This document shows positions 16,847 through 22,532 of a stretch of DNA of 22,532 bases, piece after piece. The translations under genes were made by a program, and so were the position numbers. Source of the DNA: JBLHKS01 sp047620505 (GTDB lineage: Bacteria; Verrucomicrobiota; Verrucomicrobiia; Verrucomicrobiales; DEV007); assembly GCA_047620505.1 (NCBI GenBank), contig JBLHKS010000117.1, forward strand, positions 1-22,532, in the 5' to 3' direction. The stretch's first letter is position 1, and the number at the start of each line of letters is the position of its first letter. The notes under the pieces are model-generated. The model saw only the letters and a program-made list of their open reading frames with translations, was not told the origin of the DNA and did no database searches.

Positions 16847-17200
16847 ATGAAAGAAAATGATATCGCCGATGGCCAACGCCATCCTCAAACAACAACAGCG
16901 CCGGTAGTTGTCCCCAAACCGGATGAACTGAACAACAACTCCGGCCCGCGGCCGGAGTGGATCCGATTGCCAAAATCCGGCAAAAGGTGCCCGTATACCG
17001 GATTGGCCCGCGCGGCGCTGAATTCCCTTATTCTCCCGCCCGGAGCGGTTGTGGAGTCAGTCGTCCTTCGTCAAAAGGGCGCAACGCGCGGAATCCGACT
17101 CATTCGATACATCAGCCTGTTGGCTTACCTCAACGAAGAAGCGGCCCGCCAGCACAACGATGAGCAATCATCTGGTGAAGCCGAGTCTGAGGGCGTTTGA
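16847..17200 (+). CDS. small excisionase/AlpA-like helix-turn-helix protein
   Basis: The product has 117 residues. Residues 1-37 are polar and probably disordered. The core at about 38-102 (EWIRLPKSGKRCPYTGLARA, ALNSLILP, VVLRQKGATRGIRLIRYISL, LAYLNEEA) matches small MerR/excisionase-type HTH proteins, where 'CPYTGLARAALNSLI' is the winged-helix entry and 'GIRLI' the wing. Similar proteins occur in verrucomicrobial plasmids, prophages and islands as I recall. They act in excision, replication control or repression. It is placed about 200 bases before the replication gene on the same strand, so it may control that gene. The C-terminus is acidic (EQSSGEAESEGV). Confidence 0.65.
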   Translation: MKENDIADGQRHPQTTTAPVVVPKPDELNNNSGPRPEWIRLPKSGKRCPYTGLARAALNSLILPPGAVVESVVLRQKGATRGIRLIRYISLLAYLNEEAARQHNDEQSSGEAESEGV

Positions 17201-17382
17201 ATTCCGTATCGAACCAGAAGCAGAGTCTGGGAATAGCCTCCTGCCTCCATCCGCTTGAGCATACGACGGATCAGTTACTCCAGGAGAAGTTCCGCCTGAA
17301 GAGCCCAAAGCGACCACGGCCTGCCCAGCGCAAGCAATCACACACACGGCGATCCGCCAATGCCTACTATAAGGTCATATAA
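17197..17382 (+). CDS. possible small basic protein (doubtful)
   Basis: A 61-residue frame starts at a TTG that overlaps the stop of the HTH gene (TTGA at 17197-17200). The second half is strongly basic (KSPKRPRPAQRKQSHTRRS), as in small nucleic-acid-binding proteins that often neighbour phage replication genes. The start is weak and no homology is recognised, so it may be chance. The rest of the gap to 17401 shows nothing else. Confidence 0.2.
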   Translation: MNSVSNQKQSLGIASCLHPLEHTTDQLLQEKFRLKSPKRPRPAQRKQSHTRRSANAYYKVI

Positions 17383-17401
17383 TCAGTATTTATTTAACAT
17401 C

Positions 17402-18451
17402 ATGTTTGATACCGTGCGATTTCGGCTGACCCAGCCACTGCCTCTTCTTCGTCCATTCCATCTCGATTCCACGAACTTGGGCCCTCCATGGAGTTCTGTC
17501 CAAAGCCTTGGGACTATCCAATCAGATCCTGGCGACCCCTCATCTTTCGTCAGAGCTTCGGGACATCTCCATACTCACTCGCGATCAGGCATACGTCTCT
17601 TCATTTACGACAATCGAGTCCACTGGGGTGAGCTTTCGCTTCCTCGTCTTCTTCACCCCAACAACTCCTATTTGATGCTCGATCAGAGTCACACCGATCA
17701 GGCCATTCGCCAACTCGAACTCACTCTAGAGTCCTTGGTCGAATCGGCTGTTAGTCCGTCCCATTTCTTTTTATTCACGCGTATCGATCTTGCACTACAA
17801 ATCAGGCTCGGAGTCCCAGTCAGCGATTTTCTTCACACCGCTCAACACTTGAGGCACAGGCGGGTGAGAAAGGGATACCAGAGCCACCGCGAATCCGCCC
17901 AAATGACTGGGGTAACTATCGGGAAGCGTACCGGATCCTTGCGGATACAATTCTACGATAAGGGGAGGCAGATGAAATGTGCCCCGAACAATGTTTTGAG
18001 AATTGAGATCACGCTGACGAAAGGCTTGCTCAAAGAGCTTCTTGGCCCTCAATCTGATCAATTCCCCAGAGCCTTGGATCATTCCCGTGCCTACTCAGCA
18101 TTTCGTTCAGTCATCCTCGATTTCAACACGTCGCGCACGGAAGTTACATCGATCGAATCAAAGACCGATTACTGGGGCGCCCTGCTTACGCTCACGAACG
18201 AAAACGGTTTGCGATTCCCCGATGGGCGAACTCCTACAGAAGTCCTCCAGACTGTCTACGGTCTCCAAACGGCTCGAAAATACATCCGTCAAGCGACTGA
18301 AAACACCTTCAAATCTATTGACGTAGATTTCGCCACCGAATTTCCTGAAGAGTGGCCTCCGCCAAACCTGGTTGAATTTATCCCAAATGAATTGGATTCC
18401 TATTCGGTGGCTCAACAGGTTAGCAGACGCAGGGTGATTCCAAACAATTAA
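17402..18451 (+). CDS. inovirus gpII/RstA-like phage or plasmid replication initiation protein
   Basis: The start at the ATG at 17402 is chosen over 17360 because these proteins typically begin with a pattern like MFDTVRFRL. The product has 349 residues. Family blocks are visible in order: WGELSLPRLLHPNN (75-88; compare the SxPKLLhGxN block), FTRIDLALQI (125-134; the R-x-D block), IQFYDKGRQM (182-191; the Y-x-K-g block) and VLRIEITL (198-205; the R-x-E block). This order is that of the Phage_CRI/Rep_trans families, which nick one strand of a circular double-stranded form and start rolling-circle replication in inoviruses and small plasmids. The hairpin-rich stretch directly downstream may be its origin. 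I could not fix the active-site tyrosine with certainty. There is no good ribosome binding site. Confidence 0.75.
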   Translation: MFDTVRFRLTQPLPLLRPFHLDSTNLGPPWSSVQSLGTIQSDPGDPSSFVRASGHLHTHSRSGIRLFIYDNRVHWGELSLPRLLHPNNSYLMLDQSHTDQAIRQLELTLESLVESAVSPSHFFLFTRIDLALQIRLGVPVSDFLHTAQHLRHRRVRKGYQSHRESAQMTGVTIGKRTGSLRIQFYDKGRQMKCAPNNVLRIEITLTKGLLKELLGPQSDQFPRALDHSRAYSAFRSVILDFNTSRTEVTSIESKTDYWGALLTLTNENGLRFPDGRTPTEVLQTVYGLQTARKYIRQATENTFKSIDVDFATEFPEEWPPPNLVEFIPNELDSYSVAQQVSRRRVIPNN

Positions 18452-18503
18452 GCTGTTTCGGCCCCTACTTCAATCCCCCCCCTCGACCGGGTTCCTGCCT
18501 TTC

Positions 18504-18541
18504 ATTTGGGATGATCGGTAGCCTCCAGGATCATCCCAAAT
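18504..18541. repeat. perfect 13-bp inverted repeat
   Basis: ATTTGGGATGATC at 18504-18516 is fully complementary to GATCATCCCAAAT at 18529-18541, with a 12-base loop. It starts 53 bases after the replication gene stop. It may end the replication transcript or be the first hairpin of an origin. No T-run follows. Confidence 0.8.
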
Positions 18542-18561
18542 TTCAAAGGGTTTCCAAAATT

Positions 18562-18612
18562 CATTTCCCTCCGAAGCCGGTGAGCACAGCGAACCGAGTG
18601 GAGGAGGAAATG
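18562..18612. repeat. interrupted inverted repeat
   Basis: CATTTCC-CTCC at 18562-18572 pairs with GGAG at 18600-18603 and GGAAATG at 18606-18612, with a two-base bulge. The 27-base loop contains GGTGAGCAC, related to the GGTGAACACC arm of the next hairpin. Confidence 0.6.
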
Positions 18613-18635
18613 AAGGTTGGTTTTAGCCGAACTCC

Positions 18636-18709
18636 CCACAGTGACCTACGGCTCGCCGGTGAACACCGTGCGAGCGAAGCGAGCGATGGTGTTCACTTTC
18701 GAACTGTGG
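18636..18709. repeat. nested cruciform-type inverted repeat
   Basis: An outer arm CCACAGT (18636-18642) pairs with ACTGTGG (18703-18709). Inside it GTGAACACC (18659-18667) pairs with GGTGTTCAC (18688-18696). The central loop contains the repeated string GCGAGCGA/AGCGAGCG. Nested stems like this are frequent in single-strand origins and packaging signals of rolling-circle elements. Confidence 0.7.
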
Positions 18710-18808
18710 CAGGTGAGGCCCTCGAAGAGGCCTGGCATCCTTGAATCTTGATATCCGATCGAATTCGAGTGATTTGACTGAACTACCTTTCTCCTCAAGC
18801 CGAAGTCC

Positions 18809-18837
18809 GACCTGTCCCGGACTTTCCGGAACAGGTC
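18809..18837. repeat. strong GC-rich hairpin near the end of the 311-residue gene
   Basis: GACCTGT and CCGGA (18809-18815, 18817-18821) pair with TCCGG and ACAGGTC (18825-18829, 18831-18837), one mismatch, three-base loop. It lies 18 bases beyond the stop of the minus-strand gene at 18856 and could end its transcript, but lacks a T-run. Its place at the edge of the hairpin group also fits an origin part. Confidence 0.75.
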
Positions 18838-18855
18838 GCAGCTCTTGGATTTAGA

Positions 18856-19791
18856 TCATACTTTCCGGGCTTCGGTGCCTGTTGATTGGAGATCTCCAGT
18901 CCTGCTGGCCACCACCATTGCATCCCTCAAGACCTCTCTGACCACATGGAAACAGGCGTTCCTCCGCTCCCTTGTGTTGTCGGCCTCCATGATACCGTTG
19001 ATCGCTCCCTGCAAGGCTAACAACATCAGCTGGCAGGCCTCGTCAGCCGTTTCCACCTGCCGAGGCGTATCCTTGACCTTGTCGAGTTTGGTTTGAACGC
19101 ATTCGGCGTCCAGGTAGCCGTTCTCCCACAAGGCGTCAGGAACTTCCTCACCGTTCAGAAGAACCGCAGGGCACCTTTCTACACCGTTGTCCAAAGATGA
19201 AACCTCGTCGATCGATTCAGTATTGGCTTGTTCTGCGTCGGTCTCGACGTCAGCCGGAGAATCAATTGTCGTGGCTTTTTGCTGTTTCTCAGAGGGGACC
19301 TCAACGAAGTCCGCTCGAATCTCGTTGTTCGCTGCTGGTTCTTGAGAACGCTTTCTCCACTCTGTGACCTTTTTACTTATCACCTTTGCCGTGATTGGTC
19401 CGCTGCTGGTAGCATCAGCAACGGTCACGACTTCTTCCCAAACAGCCTGACGGTCGTCGTCAGACTCAAGTTTAAGGAGTTCACGAACCTGGCCTTCATT
19501 TGTCGGCAGAAGATTTTTGGCTCCAATTGGAGCCATTTTCTTCACTGCCTCATGACCCCTTATCAATCGGTCTGCGTGAGGGCGACTCAGTAAAAACGTG
19601 GCCCTGCAGAACTCGCTCCATCTCTTATAGTCTCCACGGTAGAGTTTTCGGTCTCGTATCTCCTTCAGTGCCTCGCCGACCCTCAGAAACGCTCCCATTT
19701 CGTTGTCGACCGTCCGCTTGAGCGTCTTATATCTCCCGTGTTCCTCGGTAGTTAACGGCGCGATTTCGCCGTCGTTTTTTGATTGGTTCAA
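18856..19791 (-). CDS. plasmid/phage-type protein with N-terminal HTH-like region
   Basis: The product has 311 residues from a TTG at 19791; a stop lies three codons upstream, and the conserved part begins near residue 15, so TTG is the best start. Residues about 15-145 resemble a family known from plasmids, prophages and islands: FLRVGEALKEIRDRKLYR, WSEFCRATFLLSRPHADRLI (a helix-turn-helix-like stretch), NLLPTNEGQVRELLKLESDD and a following 'VWEEVV...ITAKVISKKVTEW' block. I know no proven function; ParB-like DNA binding is likely. A polar linker (about 150-205) leads to a C-terminal helical part (about 205-311) that I do not recognise. It is convergent with the replication gene, and the hairpin group lies between them. 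Confidence 0.65.
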   Translation of the reverse strand: MNQSKNDGEIAPLTTEEHGRYKTLKRTVDNEMGAFLRVGEALKEIRDRKLYRGDYKRWSEFCRATFLLSRPHADRLIRGHEAVKKMAPIGAKNLLPTNEGQVRELLKLESDDDRQAVWEEVVTVADATSSGPITAKVISKKVTEWRKRSQEPAANNEIRADFVEVPSEKQQKATTIDSPADVETDAEQANTESIDEVSSLDNGVERCPAVLLNGEEVPDALWENGYLDAECVQTKLDKVKDTPRQVETADEACQLMLLALQGAINGIMEADNTRERRNACFHVVREVLRDAMVVASRTGDLQSTGTEARKV

Positions 19792-20144
19792 AATATCTTA
19801 TCAGGTAACGACCCTGAACTTGATCCGTTGACTGGCGCAACGACCGGGATGGCTTCAAAGGTTGAGCATCCGCGTGCAGGGTCTTTCAAAAATTCCAGTT
19901 ATCCCCTTATCCCCAGTGCGGTCTTGGCCCTTGTTGCCATATACCGCTTTAAACCCATTCTGCCTGCTGCCTCTCCGCTGAAGCGGGTGCAGAATTCTCT
20001 ATTAGCTCATTTCCGCTCCTGCGTCAAATCCTGGCCGTTGCAACCTGACAATATTCCCGCGCCGCCCTTGGCCGGAAGCATCGTCAGACAAGCCGAATAT
20101 CGAGCGACCGGGCAGCCTTTGGGTCACGTTGCTTCATTGCCCCT
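19792..20144. other. gene-free stretch; tandem TTATCCCC
   Basis: No coding region is convincing here; the plus-strand frame across 19783-20148 shows no family features. The 8-base word TTATCCCC occurs twice in a row at 19899-19914. It recalls part of a DnaA box (TTATNCACA) but differs at three end positions. The promoter of the minus-strand 311-residue gene should lie at its left edge. Confidence 0.35.
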
Positions 20145-20402
20145 TTAATATCTCTTCTTAGACGATTCCGAGCCACCTGGGGCACGTTGATGGCTGCGGT
20201 TGACTCGCCCCAGTGAGGAACTTGGGACCAGCCTCATTGACGAGCCTTGGGTTGGTTCTGGGGGCGGAACCGAAGTGCATTTTGAAAGTGCAGTTCGCAA
20301 ATCCTCGGGGTCTATCCTGCCTACCGCATTCGGTGGAGCTGCAATTTCCAGAATCGCACGGGCGTCACTGAAATGTAACCAGGGTTCCCCATCGGACTCC
20401 AA
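20145..20402 (-). pseudogene. BRO-N-like fragment (phage-associated), probably broken
   Basis: The frame from a TTG at 20402 gives 85 residues. Its first 40 residues, with the codons just before it (FIRT, then LESDGEPWLHFSDARAILEI, AAPPNAVGRIDPEDLRTAL), resemble the start of BRO-N domains, which usually read like '-GEPWFvakDvc-iLgi-n-a-a--ld-'. The rest is low-complexity and unlike the family. No ATG precedes the domain, and a stop lies 11 codons upstream. BRO-N proteins are DNA-binding proteins of phages and large viruses. A short decayed relic is the best reading; a real small gene with TTG start is possible. Confidence 0.35.
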
Positions 20403-20465
20403 GGTCCGGATAAAGCGCCTGAGCGATCCGCATCAGGGTGTCCGCTCGATGGAAGCTCCAAAGGG

Positions 20466-22115
20466 TCAGTCGCCCGCGCCCGAGGCCAACGCTCGGCCCA
20501 GGCGCACGATTCCGGGCGTAGTGATCACGATTTCTTGTTCTTGGCCGGGCAGGTCGAACACTTTGAGGTGATGAAGATGAGGATCGGCCGCCGCAAGTTC
20601 TTCAACGGCTGAGACCACATCGATGGAGTTGACGCGTTTCTGGTCAGTCGGCGGTTGCTGGCTGACGACCCATTGTAAGTCGGGTTTTTCCAGATCGATC
20701 CGGCTCTGTTCGATGCAGGAATGCAACCAGGTCGCGGCGTTTTTTCGAAACGGTCCAAAGGACATGTCGTTCTCGCCGAGATGATAGAACACGCCTGCAA
20801 GATTCACAGCGTGTCCCTTCTCCTCCAGTTCGTCGATCGACTCCTTGATAAAGGAAATGAACTTCGGATAAAGATTGCGCGACCTGGCCATGCTGCCTTC
20901 CGGAGTCCAGTCGACAATTTGAGAGCCACTATGCGTGAACTTGGCGATAGCGATGTTCTCCACTTCCGCCTCTTGCAGAGCCTTCCCAAAGCTCAACTCC
21001 GGGCCAAACGTGTCGTATGCACCGGCAGGGCCAAGCGGCTCCCACCCATCGGAGGTCTTGAAGCTTCCGCCCACGTCATATCTGTAGGCAATGGTGTGAT
21101 TGTCTTTCAGCAACGAGGCGTCGACATCACCCGCCAGATCCTGAACGAAGGCGCGCTCTCCTTCCATGTTTCGGTGCCCGGCGAGGACGAAGAGATTCAC
21201 GGCAGTGTTTTTGGGGTAGGGCCACGCCTGGAGAGGGCGCGACTGTCCGGTTTCTTTTCCAATGGTCCGCAAGTAAGCCTCCGCGTAGTTCACGCCGTGC
21301 TCCAGTTGGCCAAGGGTTCCGTAATGATAATGCAGGCCCACCGGACGTCCGATTTCGACGCCAACGTGAGCGGTCGGAATGTACTCGGCAAGAGGATCGT
21401 CTTCGGTGACCGCCCGTTGTCCCTTGCTGATGGCGTACATGCGAGGCCGCAAATCCATGCCCCAAATCGTCTTGGTGCAGAGTTCGCCGATGTAGAACTT
21501 TAAATCTGGCGTTTCAAGATCGCGACGCCAGCTGGCGAGGAAGTTCTTCAGATTCGCACCGTAGGACTCCATGTAACCTTCGTTGAACATGTCGTTCTCG
21601 CCCTGGTGCCACATGAAGCCCTCGATGCGGTGTGGAATTTCACGCTCCTCCAGATCGGCCAGCGCTGACCTGACAGTCTCGAGGGCCAGAGGATACATCT
21701 TGAACCCGCTCGGTTCGTCCGGATTCCAGTCCCCGCCCAGGTGAGTGCCGCCCGCTGCCACTTTGATGATGGCGATGGGAGCCTCAACCGCTCCGGAGAC
21801 GCGCCGGGCGAAGCTCAACTCAGGCCCGACCACGTTGTTGACCGGTTGCAGGTCGACCCAGCCTTCCGAGCGCAGCTTGTTCTCGCGACCGATGCAGTAG
21901 GAAAACTTCACTTCCGGTTGTGGCGTTTCCAGCCCGGCAAACGGCGGGAAGCGTTTGATGTCTTCTACCTTCGAGTCAGATCCCACCATATTGGATTGAC
22001 CAGCGAAGATGAAGACCCGAACCACATCCGCTTCCTTGCTATCCGCAGCCGAGTGCGTCAACGCAATGAAGGAAATGTAAAGCAGGTTGAGAAAGGTCTT
22101 GGCAAAACGTGACAT
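20466..22115 (-). CDS. secreted tandem SASA-type (sialate O-acetylesterase-like) carbohydrate esterase
   Basis: The product has 549 residues from the ATG at 22115, where the signal peptide begins (MSRFAKTFLNLLYISFIALT); the frame upstream to 22199 is not signal-like. Two related halves follow. Half 1 (about 31-290) has the nucleophile block FIFAGQSNMVG with S41, GPELSF (97-102) and the GFMWHQGENDMF block (166-177). Half 2 (about 305-549) repeats the order: FVLAGHRNMEGE (309-320), GPELSF (371-376) and GVFYHLGENDM (441-451). In half 2 the nucleophile Ser is Arg (R315) and HQGE is HLGE, so it is probably not catalytic. SASA enzymes remove acetyl groups from sugars, often on plant or algal polymers, outside the cytoplasm. 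Single-gene unit; substrate unknown. Confidence 0.88.
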   Translation of the reverse strand: MSRFAKTFLNLLYISFIALTHSAADSKEADVVRVFIFAGQSNMVGSDSKVEDIKRFPPFAGLETPQPEVKFSYCIGRENKLRSEGWVDLQPVNNVVGPELSFARRVSGAVEAPIAIIKVAAGGTHLGGDWNPDEPSGFKMYPLALETVRSALADLEEREIPHRIEGFMWHQGENDMFNEGYMESYGANLKNFLASWRRDLETPDLKFYIGELCTKTIWGMDLRPRMYAISKGQRAVTEDDPLAEYIPTAHVGVEIGRPVGLHYHYGTLGQLEHGVNYAEAYLRTIGKETGQSRPLQAWPYPKNTAVNLFVLAGHRNMEGERAFVQDLAGDVDASLLKDNHTIAYRYDVGGSFKTSDGWEPLGPAGAYDTFGPELSFGKALQEAEVENIAIAKFTHSGSQIVDWTPEGSMARSRNLYPKFISFIKESIDELEEKGHAVNLAGVFYHLGENDMSFGPFRKNAATWLHSCIEQSRIDLEKPDLQWVVSQQPPTDQKRVNSIDVVSAVEELAAADPHLHHLKVFDLPGQEQEIVITTPGIVRLGRALASGAGD

Positions 22116-22532
22116 GAGTGAGTGATCGAGAGTTCTTTGGTCGAAGGTCCAGGCGACAATCCTGACCGCCTCCTTCACTGTCCGTCGACAGCTGGGCAAG
22201 CATCGATCTACGATTTCGACATGCCGGAGTCATGGCAAGCGTTGGGGCTTGGTCAGAGTTGCCGACGCTGGCCGAAGATCTTCAGCCGACCGCGTCTCAG
22301 CCTGCCTGAACTGTTGAGGCAGATCGTGCTTGGAGCCGCTGATCGCTCCTCTCGAACCATTCAAGGAGCCACCTGGAGCGGGCGACCGCAAATTCCGGGT
22401 TTCCCCATTGAGCTAGATTGATAGCTGTGGTTGGGTTGACCTAGGTGCCTCTTCCTTCGTTTGGCTCCGCGACTACTGTTCGAAAGAGTAAGTCCGTGCT
22501 GATCCCCACGGACTCGAAAGCTCGTCCAGAAA
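22116..22532. other. upstream region of the SASA gene; no gene recognised
   Basis: These 417 bases should hold the promoter of the minus-strand SASA gene. I see no convincing coding region; a plus-strand frame at 22122-22421 has no family features. No RNA gene or strong repeat was noticed up to the window end. Confidence 0.4.

Larger units (their letters stand above)
14793..20465. mobile_element. putative integrated replicon or phage-like region (incomplete)
   Basis: This is an inferred region, with edges set by the flanking chromosomal genes. It holds phage- or plasmid-type genes only: ParB-like HTH (15293-15808), unrecognised protein (15920-16792), excisionase-like HTH (16847-17200), gpII/RstA-like replication protein (17402-18451), plasmid-type 311-residue protein (18856-19791) and a BRO-N-like fragment (20145-20402). 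G+C is near 50-53% in lines I counted, against over 60% in the large secreted-protein gene. Several strong inverted repeats fall in this region. I found no integrase, transposase, Zot ATPase, coat genes or matched end repeats, so the exact boundaries and the way it integrated are not known. Confidence 0.5.

Noticed and set aside
18511..18744. 77-residue plus-strand frame in the hairpin cluster
   Set aside because: It is made up of the inverted repeats themselves and has no family likeness.
19899..19914. Tandem TTATCCCC as DnaA boxes / chromosomal origin
   Set aside because: The words deviate from TTATNCACA in the conserved end, only two copies occur, and no dnaA or dnaN gene is near.
20721..21503. 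Long plus-strand open frame opposite the SASA gene
   Set aside because: It is the antisense shadow of a gene with clear SASA motifs; the translation shows no family pattern or proper start context.
20170..22376. 11-base direct repeat GAGCCACCTGG at 20170-20180 and 22366-22376 as target duplication around the SASA gene
   Set aside because: Many 11-base repeats are expected by chance in 22.5 kb, and no transposase or end structure goes with it.
1..22532. CRISPR arrays, tRNA and rRNA genes
   Set aside because: No evenly spaced repeat-spacer pattern and no recognisable tRNA arms or rRNA segments were seen by eye; a tool-based scan was not possible.

Overview
The window looks like chromosomal DNA from the Planctomycetes-Verrucomicrobia (PVC) group, most likely a verrucomicrobial relative. 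The evidence is a secreted PSCyt1/DUF1587-DUF1592-DUF1588-DUF1585 protein next to a Tat-exported DUF1552 protein, a small ECF-like sigma factor overlapping a FecR/LamG membrane protein, secreted leucine-rich-repeat proteins, and a very large secreted multi-domain protein. These combinations are typical of that superphylum. Assignment to species is not possible from the sequence alone.

Layout. (1) 182-6419, minus strand: a four-gene operon in the order DUF1592-type cytochrome protein, DUF1552 protein, secreted protein of unknown function, secreted LRR protein. Gaps are 8 to 26 bases. (2) 6576-7249, plus strand: a FitA/FitB-type (VapBC) toxin-antitoxin pair with an ATGA overlap. (3) 7357-14792, plus strand: a 1745-residue secreted protein (galactose-binding-like modules, FlgD-like Ig fold, beta-propeller, EF-hand-like loop, CBM9-like C-terminus), followed after 75 bases by an ECF-type sigma factor and an overlapping FecR-LamG regulator. 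This is probably a surface or polysaccharide-related module with its own regulator. (4) About 14793-20465: a region of visibly lower G+C with phage- or plasmid-type genes: a ParB-like HTH protein, an unrecognised 290-residue protein, a small excisionase-like HTH protein, an inovirus gpII/RstA-like replication initiator, a 311-residue plasmid-type protein and a BRO-N-like fragment. It also holds several strong inverted repeats, four of them packed just downstream of the replication gene. No integrase, Zot ATPase, coat gene or clear attachment repeats were seen, so it is best described as a partial or unconventional integrated replicon. (5) 20466-22115, minus strand: a secreted tandem SASA-type carbohydrate acetylesterase whose second domain has lost the nucleophile motif. 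(6) 22116-22532: no gene recognised.

How the genes may work together. The left operon and the large secreted protein are exported and probably serve breakdown or binding of complex organic matter. The sigma factor/FecR-LamG pair could sense an extracellular ligand through LamG. A shared GTCCACGA-type motif lies upstream of the left operon, the large secreted-protein gene and the sigma gene. A 10-12 bp palindrome, AGCAGCTGCT, recurs seven times between 4.1 and 12.9 kb and is absent from the mobile-looking region. The most unusual part of the window is the 15-20 kb region with its hairpin cluster. Functional statements rest on motif recognition by eye; no database search was run.
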